DNA of 64,000 nt, taken from contig CAYJOD010000004.1 in assembly GCA_964371655.1 (NCBI GenBank), positions 62,001 to 126,000 of the forward strand, written 5' to 3'. The notes beneath the pieces were generated by a model, which did not search any database, was not told where the DNA came from, and worked only from the letters and a program-made list of their open reading frames with translations. The position numbers were made by a program, and so were the translations under genes. This DNA is from CAZGSN01 sp964371655 (GTDB lineage Bacteria > Desulfobacterota > Binatia > HRBIN30). This document shows, in pieces, positions 26,561 through 35,800 of this stretch. The stretch's first letter is position 1; each line of letters begins with the position of its first letter.

Positions 26561-28123
26561 TTGAATACGTCCAACTTCGTCAGCATCCCGGCGGCCATGT
26601 TCGAGGACCAGGAGATCCTGGTCTTCGAGGATACACGTCTGACCTATGGCCAACTCTGGGAGAACATTCAGCGCCTCGCCAACGCCTTGCGCGGTATGGG
26701 TGTGCAACGCGGCGACTGCGTTGCGGTGCTGCAGACAAACTCGCACCGCTATGTGGAAGCCTACTATGCAACAGCCCACCTCGGCGCCGTCTTCCTGCCG
26801 GTGAACTACCGCGCCAAGTTGCCGGAGCTGGAGTACATGCTGGCGACCGCAAAGACCAAGGTGCTCATCGTCGGCGACCGCTATCTCGACGCCGTCGAGC
26901 AGCTGCGCCCGCAGCTGTCGTGTGTGCAGACGCTCATCACCATGGAGACGCAGCAGGACGGCGTGCCGCATCTGGATCAGCTGATCGCGCAGGCGTCTCC
27001 GGACTTCGATCCACCGGAGGTCGACGACGAAGAGACGACGATCTTGATGTACACCAGTGGTACCACGGCGCTGCCGAAGGCGGTCCTGCTCACCTACAAC
27101 GATTTCACCGCCTACGTCACGGCCAACGTCGAGCTCGCCGACGGCAGCGAGCGCGGTACCTCGCTGCTGTGCGTGCCGCTCTATCACATCGCCGGCGCTA
27201 CCAACGTAATGAGCAACATGTTCACCGGCCGCAAGCTGGTGCTACTGCGCCAGTTCGATGCCACCGAGTGGCTGCAAACGGTCGAGCGTGAACGGGTGAC
27301 GCACGCGTTTCTGGTCCCGACGATGGTCAAGCAGCTCCTCGATACTCCCGACTTCCACAAGTACGATCTGTCGAGCTTGCAGAATCTGTCGTACGGCGGC
27401 GCGGCGATGCCGTTCCCGGTGGTGCGTCGCGCCATCGAGATGTTTCCCAAGACCGTTGGTTTCGTGAATGCCTTCGGCCAAACCGAGACGACCTCTACCC
27501 TCACAGTCTTGGGGCCGGATGATCATCGTCTGGACGGTTCCGCCGCCGAGGTGGAGGTTCGTCTGCGGCGGCTCAAGTCGATCGGGCGCCCGCTGGGGGA
27601 TGTCGAGCTCAAAGTCGTCGACGATGATGGCAAGGAGCTGAAGACGGATGAAGTCGGCGAGCTCTGGGTGCGCACGCCGCGGGTGATGAAGGGCTACGGT
27701 TCGAAAGACGGAACGACCTCGCCGCTGCTGCAGGACGGCTGGCTGCCGACACGCGACATGGGTTGGATCGACGCCGACGGCTACATCTTCTTGGCCGGAC
27801 GCAAGGACGACATGATCATCCGTGGCGGCGAGAACATTGCGCCCGCCGAGGTCGAGGCGGTGATCTATTCGCATCCCGGCGTCGATGAAGCCGCGGTGAT
27901 CGGTGTGCCGGACGTCGAGTGGGGGCAGCGTGTTGCCGCCGTGATCGTGCCGCGGCCGGGGACGACGCTGACGGCCGAAGAGGTCACCGAGTTCTGCCGG
28001 CAGCGCTTGGCGAGCTTCAAGAAGCCGGAGATCATCCGTTTCGCCGACAGTCTGCCGAAGAATCAAATGGGCAAGATTCTCAAGAAAGACTTACGCACGC
28101 AGCTTGCAGACTCCACGGCATGA
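26561..28123 (+). CDS. Acyl-CoA synthetase (AMP-forming, ANL superfamily)
   Basis: 520 residues from TTG 26561, chosen because AAGGAGAA lies 8 bases upstream and the sequence then begins with the family N-terminus (FVSIPAAMFEDQEILVFEDTRLTYGQL). The P-loop motif is ILMYTSGTTALPKAVLLTYND. A5 reads NAFGQTE, A7 WLPTRDMGWIDADGYIFLAGRKDDMIIRGGENI, and A10 contains the catalytic Lys in NQMGKILKKDLR. It activates a fatty or aromatic acid to its CoA thioester. It overlaps the next gene by ATGA. Confidence 0.92.
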   Translation: MNTSNFVSIPAAMFEDQEILVFEDTRLTYGQLWENIQRLANALRGMGVQRGDCVAVLQTNSHRYVEAYYATAHLGAVFLPVNYRAKLPELEYMLATAKTKVLIVGDRYLDAVEQLRPQLSCVQTLITMETQQDGVPHLDQLIAQASPDFDPPEVDDEETTILMYTSGTTALPKAVLLTYNDFTAYVTANVELADGSERGTSLLCVPLYHIAGATNVMSNMFTGRKLVLLRQFDATEWLQTVERERVTHAFLVPTMVKQLLDTPDFHKYDLSSLQNLSYGGAAMPFPVVRRAIEMFPKTVGFVNAFGQTETTSTLTVLGPDDHRLDGSAAEVEVRLRRLKSIGRPLGDVELKVVDDDGKELKTDEVGELWVRTPRVMKGYGSKDGTTSPLLQDGWLPTRDMGWIDADGYIFLAGRKDDMIIRGGENIAPAEVEAVIYSHPGVDEAAVIGVPDVEWGQRVAAVIVPRPGTTLTAEEVTEFCRQRLASFKKPEIIRFADSLPKNQMGKILKKDLRTQLADSTA

Positions 28124-28878
28124 GTCGTCCAAAGCACTCCACGCAGTGCCTTCGCTTCGAACGATTGGGTGCAGTCGCCACGCTGACCCTCGATCGCGTC
28201 GCCCGCCGCAACCGCGTCGATGTGTGCCTGGCGCAGGCGCTGTGCGCGGTTGCTGAGGAGATCGAGCACGACGATTCCATTCGCGTTGTGGTGCTAGAAG
28301 CTCGCGGCCCGATCTTTTGCCTGGGCGCGGAACCTGAGCTGGCGACGGGATCCCTAGACTGGGTCGAGGCGGTCGCGGGCATCACTCGTCCGCTCATCGC
28401 GGTCATTCAGGGCGATGCCGTGGCCGCCGGTCTCGAGCTCGCTCTGGCCTGCGACATCCGCATCGCCTCGGATCGCGCTCACTTCGCCATGCCGCAAGTC
28501 GCTGCCGGCGTCCTCCCCAGCTGCGGCGGCACACAGCGCCTGCCGCGTCTGATCGGAGCGAGCCGCGCTCTCGAGCTTCTGCTGACGGGCCGCAGCCTCG
28601 ATGCCGCCGAGGCGCAAGCCATTGGTCTGGTATCACGCGTCGTCGCGCACCGCCGCTTGCAGCCGTCGGCCCGCGCTCTGGCGCAGGATCTGGCTCGCCG
28701 AGGCCCGATCGCATTGCGTTACGCGAAGGAGGCGGTATTGAAGGGGACCGACATGACGTTGCCGCAAGGGATTCGACTCGAGGAAGACCTGTACGTTCTG
28801 CTGCAGACCAGCGCCGACCGTGCGGAAGGAGTGCGCGCCTTTCTGAACAAACGACCGCCGCGATTTCACGGCAAGTAG
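28120..28878 (+). CDS. Enoyl-CoA hydratase/isomerase-family protein
   Basis: 252 residues, translationally coupled to the ligase (ATGA overlap). The crotonase fold is visible (GPIFCLGAEPEL, IQGDAVAAGLELALACDIRIASD, MPQVAAGVLPSCGGTQRLPRL). The first oxyanion loop reads CLGAE rather than the usual CAGAD and the N-terminal Asn-Arg-Pro motif reads DRVARRNRVD, so activity may differ from the upstream paralogue at 25807. Confidence 0.87.
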   Translation: MSRPKHSTQCLRFERLGAVATLTLDRVARRNRVDVCLAQALCAVAEEIEHDDSIRVVVLEARGPIFCLGAEPELATGSLDWVEAVAGITRPLIAVIQGDAVAAGLELALACDIRIASDRAHFAMPQVAAGVLPSCGGTQRLPRLIGASRALELLLTGRSLDAAEAQAIGLVSRVVAHRRLQPSARALAQDLARRGPIALRYAKEAVLKGTDMTLPQGIRLEEDLYVLLQTSADRAEGVRAFLNKRPPRFHGK

Positions 28879-28927
28879 GATCCGCCGCGCTACGGACGAC
28901 GAACGATGAAGGAAGAGGGACGAAACA

Positions 28928-29047
28928 ATGGCAAACCAACTGGGCAAGATGTACGTGTGCGCAAAGTGTAATGCGCAAGTGATCGTTACCAAAGGCGGGA
29001 CCGGCGTCCTGAAGTGTTGCGGTGCGGAGATGGAGCAGAAGAAGTAG
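28928..29047 (+). CDS. Desulforedoxin-like iron-binding mini-protein, second copy
   Basis: 39 residues: MYVCAKCNAQVIVTKGGTGV then KCCGAEME gives the same CxxC plus CC arrangement and nearly the same spacing as the protein at 25619. GGAAGAGGGAC lies 9-15 bases upstream. Together the two copies bracket the enoyl-CoA hydratase, ligase, enoyl-CoA hydratase genes. Confidence 0.85.
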   Translation: MANQLGKMYVCAKCNAQVIVTKGGTGVLKCCGAEMEQKK

Positions 29048-29051
29048 GGCA

Positions 29052-29219
29052 GTTGCGACTTAGCTCGCTTCGCTCGCACGCTGGTCAGGGACAAAGGGAC
29101 AGAGGGCTCAAGGGGAAGGGCAAAGGGAAAGCCGACGGTCAGCATCTCTTCCCTCTGTTCCTTTGTCCTTCGATCTCTTTGGCCCGACCCGGTTATGAGC
29201 GCAGCGAGCTAAGTTCAAC
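29052..29219. repeat. Palindromic element with double arms (CTTAGCTCGCT outer, AAAGGGACAGAGGG inner)
   Basis: Outer arms: CTTAGCTCGCTTCGCTC at left, GAGCGCAGCGAGCTAAG at right. Inner arms: GGGACAAAGGGACAGAGGG at left, CCCTCTGTTCCTTTGTCC at right. The two-tier layout equals that of families B, C and E. Confidence 0.8.
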
Positions 29220-29242
29220 AGCGTACGACGAGGAGAGTGAGC

Positions 29243-30328
29243 GTGTCCGACAACCAGTACCAGTTCTATGCCGCCAAGGAGTCTTACTTCTCGGCGAAGG
29301 TGCGGCCGTTCTTCCGCTACAAGTCCGTCCCCTACGTCGAGCTGGCGCCTACGCCCGCAGCCTATCGCGACGTGATCCGACCGCGCACGGGCTTGGCCTT
29401 CATCCCCGTGGTCATTACCCCGGACGACGTGGCCTTGCAGGACACCAGCGAAATCCTCGATGAGCTCGAGCGCCGCTTCCCCGAGCCGGCGCTTTATCCG
29501 CCGACGCCGGTGCAGCGCATCGCTGCCTACCTTCTCGAGGTGTATGCGGACGAGTTCCTGCTTTTGCCGGCCTTGCATTATCGGTGGAGCTTCGCAGAGT
29601 CGGAGGCCAAGGCGCGCGCCGACTTCACCCGTGCGAGCGGCGATGCGGTTTCAGCCGGGCAGCTTGCCGATCGCATCAAAGGTGCGTTGCCGTTCGTGGG
29701 CGTGAACCCGGACACGATCCCCGCTGTCGAGGCGCACACGCGCGAGTTACTCGACATCCTTTCGGCGCATTTCGTGCACCACGACTACCTGTTCGGCAGC
29801 CGCATGTCGCTTGCCGACCTGGCGCTTCTCGGTCCGCTTTACGCACACCTATCGCTCGACGCCGTACCCAGTCGCATCCTCAAGGAAACCGCGCCGCGGG
29901 TCTGTGCCTGGATCGAGCGCATGAACAATCCCGCGCCCAAGGCGGGAAGATTTGTTGCCGACGATGCGCTGCCGCCGACGCTGCGCCCGCTCCTGGAGCT
30001 CGCCGGCCGCGACGCCGCACCGATGTTGATCGACAACGTGCGCGCGTTCGAGGAATGGGCCGACAGCCGACCTGCCGACATGACAGAGCCGCCACGCGGT
30101 GTCGGCGGCCACACCACGCACTTACGCGGAGTAGAGACCCAGCGCATGATCAGCCCGTATACGCTGTGGATGGTGCAGCGTCCGCTCGACGCGTATGCGG
30201 CCCTGACGCCGGCAGAGCGTGGCAAGGTCGACGCGGCGCTGGCGGGCACCGGGTTGGAGACGCTCCTGGCGTACAAGCCGCGCCACCGACTCGGCAAGCG
30301 CCGTTTCAAACTGGCCTTCGAAACCTGA
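29243..30328 (+). CDS. Glutathione S-transferase-family protein with C-terminal extension
   Basis: About 361 residues from GTG 29243, which has GAGGAG at proper distance; GTG 29237 is also in frame but too close. The thioredoxin-like part reads YQFYAAKESYFSAKVRPFFRYKSVPYVEL, FIPVVITPDDVALQDTSEIL, followed by an all-helical domain with LFGSRMSLADLALLGPLYAHL, as in GST proteins. The last about 100 residues are outside the classical GST fold and include an HTTHLRGVETQRMISPYTLWMVQRPL segment. Substrate unknown. Confidence 0.82.
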   Translation: MSDNQYQFYAAKESYFSAKVRPFFRYKSVPYVELAPTPAAYRDVIRPRTGLAFIPVVITPDDVALQDTSEILDELERRFPEPALYPPTPVQRIAAYLLEVYADEFLLLPALHYRWSFAESEAKARADFTRASGDAVSAGQLADRIKGALPFVGVNPDTIPAVEAHTRELLDILSAHFVHHDYLFGSRMSLADLALLGPLYAHLSLDAVPSRILKETAPRVCAWIERMNNPAPKAGRFVADDALPPTLRPLLELAGRDAAPMLIDNVRAFEEWADSRPADMTEPPRGVGGHTTHLRGVETQRMISPYTLWMVQRPLDAYAALTPAERGKVDAALAGTGLETLLAYKPRHRLGKRRFKLAFET

Positions 30329-30438
30329 GCGGCCCGGGATCTGCCATGATCGTTTCCCGCGCGAGGCGCTGCTCCGGTGCCTTCCGGTCGTGGGAAGCCG
30401 ATTGACCACTCGCCGCCGTCGTTTGACCAGCCTGGTTA

Positions 30439-30603
30439 ATTCATGAACCCCCGGCTGCCTCGATACGCCGCCGAAAGGACGGCGGCTACTCGGCACGAAC
30501 GGAAAACAGAGTGTCGCGAAAGGGCATCCCGTTCGTCCCGAGTAGGAGCCCGTCTTTTCGGGCTCCGTATCGAGGGACAGGAAAGATCCATGAATTGTCC
30601 GGG
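30439..30603. repeat. Palindromic element, family B, copy 2 (opposite order)
   Basis: CCTCGATACGCCGCCGAAAG with CTACTCGGCACGAACGG at left, and CCGTTCGTCCCGAGTAG with CCGTATCGAGGGA at right, enclosed by short AATTCATG/CATGAATT outer arms. The rest of the 541-bp gap before the RRM gene (30604-30869) shows no coding feature and may be a long 5' leader. Confidence 0.85.
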
Positions 30604-30869
30604 CTAGCGCCGCAGGACGTGCAGGTAGTTCTACTAGGTTGTGACGCAGCAGGGCAGGGGCTATCAACACTCTACTGATTGTCCGGCGCGAGGGTCCCCT
30701 CGCTTCACGTTCACGAGAGCTTCCCGCACCCTACAATTGAGGCAGACACAGTCACGGCAACGGGCGTCTTCGTTCGTGAGGCGCATCACAGTCCGGTGCG
30801 GCGAAGCTTTGTGGCATTCTGGGCTCAACTCGACATGGTCGCGACGGCGGCCCCAACTAGGAGTGTGAA

Positions 30870-31148
30870 ATGAATAAGAAACTTTATGTCGGCAATCTGG
30901 CCGCCGGCGTCAACGACACCGATCTGCGTGAGCTATTCGCTCAGGCTGGCGTTTGTGAAACGACTGCAGTCATCACCGATCGTGACACGGGCCAGTCCCG
31001 CGGTTTTGGTTTCGTTGAAATGGGTTCGAGCGACGATGCCCAGAAGGCGATCTCGCAGTTCAATGGACAAGACTTGAAGGGTCGCGCGCTCAAGGTAAAC
31101 GAAGCGAAAGCACGGGAGAAGAGCAGCAACGGCGACCGCGCTTACTGA
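30870..31148 (+). CDS. RNA-binding protein with a single RRM domain
   Basis: 92 residues. RNP2 is KLYVGNLAA near the N-terminus and RNP1 is RGFGFVEM (about 43-50), with the canonical beta-alpha-beta spacing and a short charged C-terminal tail. ATG lies 9 bases after AGGAG. Bacterial RRM proteins of this size (Rbp) occur in cyanobacteria and several proteobacteria and are often cold-induced. The 266-base upstream gap could hold a regulatory leader; that is inference. Confidence 0.93.
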   Translation: MNKKLYVGNLAAGVNDTDLRELFAQAGVCETTAVITDRDTGQSRGFGFVEMGSSDDAQKAISQFNGQDLKGRALKVNEAKAREKSSNGDRAY

Positions 31149-31854
31149 AATAAATCGATCAAGCCAAGAAGATCGAACCGGAGTGGGGGGGCGGGTGCTG
31201 GCCCACCTCCATCGATTAATCGCGAGCGTCCGGCGCGGTGGTCGAAAGCACCATCCTGTAAGCTCCAAGCCGGAGCGCGGAGCACAACTGCCCCCCACAC
31301 GAAGTTGTTTCAAGAGCCAACGAAGAGGGCGCGCAGCCGCGCGCCCCTACAAGAAAACCGAGGAATGCCGTATGCCGTAGAAGCGCGCGGCTGCGCGCCC
31401 TGTGGGTTGTGAGACAACCTCTGATGCGCACGGCCCCTCGGACGACAAGCCCCGGGCTACGGCGCGCCACCACGCTGACCCCGATGGTTTGGTACGGGCG
31501 TGGCGAGAGTTCGCAATGCGATAGATAGGTGTCGTTTCCGGCGGGGATGGGCTAGAGTGTCGTCTCGTAACCGACACGTCCACGGCCCGCACCCGGGGAG
31601 TTCAACGATTCCCCACAGATAAGCGTACGAGCCTCACCGAGGGCGCCGAGCTCTCCACAACTGCGCGGGCAGCGCCCGCCAAACCAAGAGGGCTTCCGTG
31701 AACGACATGGCAGGTCTTTCATTCAAGGATGGTGGCTTGATTCTCTCAGTGCGTAGACCTTACGAATGCGGTTCCGTTAGAAGTGCAGGGGTGAATCGTC
31801 CATGACAGAGCTGTGCGACAAGCAGACGTCAATTCCGGTTGCCAGCTTAGGTGG
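31149..31854. other. Long gap without recognisable gene
   Basis: About 700 bases downstream of the RRM gene. Apart from the GC palindrome at 31327-31400 I see no coding feature, RNA gene or promoter of the shared type. No open frame in it has recognisable protein character. Confidence 0.5.
31327..31400. repeat. GGGCGCGCAGCCGCGCGCCC palindrome pair
   Basis: Each arm is itself self-complementary (GGGCGCGCAGCCGCGCGCCC and GCGCGCGGCTGCGCGCCC), separated by about 36 bases. It may act as a terminator for the RRM gene or as another repeat element. Confidence 0.6.
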
Positions 31855-32058
31855 ATGAGGATGCGGGATCTACTTCAGCCTCTCAAACGGTATTGCCGGT
31901 GGCTCTGGCAACAACGTGGTAAGATCCACGACCTTCTCGGTCGCAGAAAACGAGAACCAGGGGGTGGGCGGACGGAGGAAGCACGCGCACGCTTCTGGGA
32001 TGCGGTGCACGAGGGGCAACGCGAAGCGGAAGCGAGCAGTTCGAGGCGGGATCCATGA
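31855..32058 (+). CDS. Small hypothetical protein
   Basis: 67 residues from ATG 31855 (or 65 from ATG 31861). The sequence has amphipathic helical character (LLQPLKRYCRWLWQQRGKI) and ends with ARARFWDAVHEGQREAEAS. No known domain is recognised and no strong ribosome-binding site is evident. It precedes two other small proteins in the same orientation. Moderate confidence that it is real. Confidence 0.45.
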   Translation: MRMRDLLQPLKRYCRWLWQQRGKIHDLLGRRKREPGGGRTEEARARFWDAVHEGQREAEASSSRRDP

Positions 32059-32089
32059 TCGAGTCGGTGGAAAGGGGCATCGTGATAGA

Positions 32090-32296
32090 ATGGAACAAAT
32101 GAGTCGACGGATTGATTGCGAGAACTTGAATCATCGCCGCGCGCACCCGTCGGTTCGCCATTGCCCGTCGTGTGGCGAAATCGTCAATGGCGATGTTGCC
32201 AGGGGACGGTGCAGTGAAGCCGAACACGCGGCGGCGCGCCGGAAGCAAAGCGTTTTCTGCGTCGCTTGCGGCACGCAACTGATCTCCGGTAGTTGA
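32090..32296 (+). CDS. Small zinc-ribbon protein
   Basis: 68 residues with two CxxC knuckles: RHCPSCGEIVN and VFCVACGTQL, plus an extra N-terminal Cys and CSEAEHAAARRKQS between them, so four or more cysteines could hold one zinc. I recall similar short proteins with the HCPxCGxVVN...CSEAxHAxARR pattern in deltaproteobacterial genomes, with no assigned function. Start is ATG 32090 (ATG 32099 possible). Confidence 0.7.
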   Translation: MEQMSRRIDCENLNHRRAHPSVRHCPSCGEIVNGDVARGRCSEAEHAAARRKQSVFCVACGTQLISGS

Positions 32297-32501
32297 GGAG
32301 GCGCTCATCGCGGCGCTCGCGGTGAGTGATGCAGGGGAGTCCTGCCAGCGGCGGCCAGCGAATCGTTGGCGATGCGGTAGCGAGGGGCTTTGGACTTCGG
32401 ACTGCCGGCTTCGGTTACGACGGAAAGCTTGAAGCCGAGTTTGCGGCGAGGTGTTCTCAAGAGTACAGGGACAGCAGATCAAGAAGAAAGGTGGTTCGAA
32501 G

Positions 32502-32627
32502 ATGGGCGATAAGTCCCCGAAGTCAGTGCGTAGAAACGCGACTCAGAAACAGGCGAAGAGCAGCGCGGCAGATCAGAAGAAGCAGCAAGAGGCGGCCGCG
32601 AAGCAGGTCGTCTTCAAGAAGAAGTAG
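32502..32627 (+). CDS. Small basic conserved protein (MGDKSPKS family)
   Basis: 41 residues, beginning MGDKSPKS, rich in Lys and Gln and ending FKKK. I recall short proteins with this same MGDKSPKS start in several phyla, never characterised. The composition suggests nucleic-acid or ribosome contact. An AAGAAGAAAGGTGG stretch upstream could serve for ribosome binding. Too short for many gene callers. Confidence 0.7.
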   Translation: MGDKSPKSVRRNATQKQAKSSAADQKKQQEAAAKQVVFKKK

Positions 32628-32858
32628 GGCCTGCGGCGGGCGCCTTTGCGCTGCTCCGGTCCCGCCCGCACTGCCGAGGCTTCGCGGGTCGCCGCACACG
32701 GTGGAGCCCTGCGGCACTCGTGTCAAAGACAATGCCCTACGGTCTACGCGGTCGCGCCTTGATCGTGGCGCCGGACGTCATTGGTTCGATCAGCACGGGT
32801 ATCTTGACGTCAATAGCATGCCCCAACTATGTGATCCGGCACGGGTGGTCACAGTGAG

Positions 32859-35800
32859 ATGAAGGACGTCAAGCATATGTCGGCCATACCGAAGCTGCGG
32901 CAGCGTTCCTCGGGAGTTGGCCGCAAAGGCGCGCACCGGGGAGCGAGGGCTCGGACCGGGTTCCCGATTGTTGGCATCGGCGCCTCGGCAGGTGGCCTCG
33001 ACGCCTTCAAGAAGTTCTTCAGTGCCCTCCCCGCCGACAGTGGCGCGGCCTTCGTCCTCATCCAGCACCTCGACCCGACACGTGAAAGTCTCACCGCGGA
33101 CTTGGTTGGTACCTACACGCGGATGCCCGTGGGGCAGGTCGAGGACGGGATGCGGGTCGAGGCAAACCGTGTCTACGTGATCCCGCCAAATGCCTATCTG
33201 AGCATTCGCGCGCGCACCCTGCGCCTCAGCGCGCCCACGGCGCCGCGCAGCCTGCGGATGGCCATTGATTTCTTTCTGCATTCGTTGGCGGAGGACCAAC
33301 ATGAACACGCGATCGCCGTCATCTTGTCCGGCACCGGCACGGACGGAACCCTGGGGCTGAAGGAGATCAAAGCGAGCGGCGGCATGACGATGGTGCAGGA
33401 CCCCCAAACCGTGCAGCACGACGGCATGCCGCGTAGCGCCATTGCCACCGGCAGCGCCGATTACGTCTTGCCGGCCGAACAGATGGCGGACGCCCTGGTG
33501 GCGTACCTGCGGCACGCGGCCCTGGCGGCGACCACGACGGCAGTGCTGCCGGAGAAGGCGCCCGACCCGTTGACGACCGCGCTGGCGGTGCTGCGTGCGC
33601 ACACCAAGTTCGATTTCAGCGGCTACAAGAAGGGCACCCTGCGGCGGCGCATCCAGCGGCGCATGAGTCTGAGACACATCAACGACCTGCCCAAGTACGT
33701 GGAGACGTTGCGCAGTGATCCCGCCGAGGCGACGGCGCTGTTCAAGGATCTGCTGATCAACGTGACCAGCTTCTTTCGCGAGCCGGCGGCGTGGCGTGTT
33801 CTCCAAGAGCAAGTGATACGCCGATTGGTGGCCGAGAAGGATATGGAAGCTTCGTTGCGGGTGTGGGTACCCGCCTGTGCAAGCGGCGAGGAAGCGTACT
33901 CGATTGCAATGGTGCTGATCGAAGAGGTCGCGGCCGCGGGGAAGATCTGTCGTCTGCAGGTCTTTGCGTCCGACGTTGATACCGAGGCGCTGGAGGCGGC
34001 GCGCGCCGGTATCTACCCCGAGGGGATCGCAGCCCACGTGTCAGCCGAGCGGCTGGCGCGATTCTTCGTCAAGCACGAACACCGCTATCAGGTGAACAAA
34101 GAACTGCGCGACACCGTCGTGTTTGCGCAACAGAGCCTGGTGAGCGATCCACCGTTCTCGCGGCTCGACCTGATCAGTTGTCGCAATCTCTTCATCTATC
34201 TCGAGACGGAGGTGCAGGAGCAACTCGTCCCGCTGCTGCACTTTGCGCTGCGTGAAGGCGGCTACCTGTTCCTCGGCAGCGCCGAGGGTATCGGACTGCA
34301 GGAGGGTCTGTTTGAGCCGTTGTCGGCGAAATGGCGGATCTATCGCCGCATCGGACCGACGCGCCACGACAAGCTCCCGTTTCCCCTTGCCCCCGCACCC
34401 ATCTCGATCGCCGTGCCCGGGCAGACAGCGAATCTGCCGAATCCAGCCCGGCTGGCAACCATGGTGCACCAGCACGTGCTGCAGCGCTTCGCCCCGGCGT
34501 GCGTGATCATCAATCGCACCGGTGAGATCCTCTACTTCCAAGGTCGAACCGATGACTACCTCATGCAGCCCGCGGGTGTGCCGACGCAGGACCTCGTCGC
34601 GCGAGCGCGCAGCGGCCTGCGCACCAAGCTGCGCAGCGCCGTCGAGGATGCCGTTCGCGGGAATGCGCGGGTCATCCTCGCCGGCATCCAGATGCGCCGT
34701 GGCAACACGTTCCCGCGCGTGGAAATAACCGTCGAACCGCTCGATCCCAACAACACGCAAGCTCGAGGCTTGTGGTTGGTGTCTCTCAAAGACGAATCCG
34801 AGACCTCAGCCACGACCGCCACTCACGCGGCCGCCGACGCGGGACTCGTGCACCAGCTCGAGTACGAGCTGAAGAGCACCAAGGAGGAGCTGCAGCAGAC
34901 CATCGAGGATCTCAGAGCCGCGAACGAAGAGCTGATGTCGGTCAACGAGGAGTTCCAGTCCAGCAATGAGGAGCTGGAAACCTCGAAGGAAGAGCTGCAA
35001 TCCCTCAACGAGGAGCTCACCACCGCCAACACCCAGCTGGAAGGCAAGATCGGCGAGCTGGAAGCGACCAATAACGACCTCGACAACCTGCTGACCAGCA
35101 CCAACATTGCGACGCTGTTTCTGGACACGCAGCTGCGCATCCGGCGCTTCACGCCCGCCGCCACGCGACTGTTCAACGTTATTCCATCCGACGTCGGTCG
35201 CCCGATCGGCGACATCGTGCAGAAGTTTACCGACCCCGATCTCCTGCGCGACGCCGCGGCGGTGCTGCAGCAGCCGACGATGCCAAGAACCGAGGTCCAA
35301 GGGCACGATGGTCGCTGGTACGTCCGCCAAGTCCTCCCGTACCGCACGCGCGATCACCGCACCGAAGGTGTGGTGATGACGTTTTCCGACGTGGCGGCGG
35401 AGGCGCTCCAGGAAGCGCGACTCTATGCCGAGTCGATCGTCGACACGGTGCGCGAACCGCTGCTGGTCCTCGACGCGGACTTGCGGGTGTGTTCGGCAAA
35501 TCGGTCCTTCTATGCCGCCTTCCACGCTTCCCAGGAGGAGACTGTCGGACACTTGCTGTACGAGTTGGGCAAGTGCGAGTGGGATATTCCAAAACTGCGG
35601 ACGCTCCTCGCTGAGGTTCTGCCGACAAAGCACGTGCTGAGTGACTTCGAGTTGGAAGCCACCTTCGAATCGGTCGGCACGCGCCTCATGCGGCTCAACG
35701 CACGGACCATCGATCGCGGCGGCGATCGTCCGCATCTCATCCTTCTCGCCATTGAAGACATCACCGAGCGCACCCGGGCTCAAGAAGCCGTGCGCGAAGG

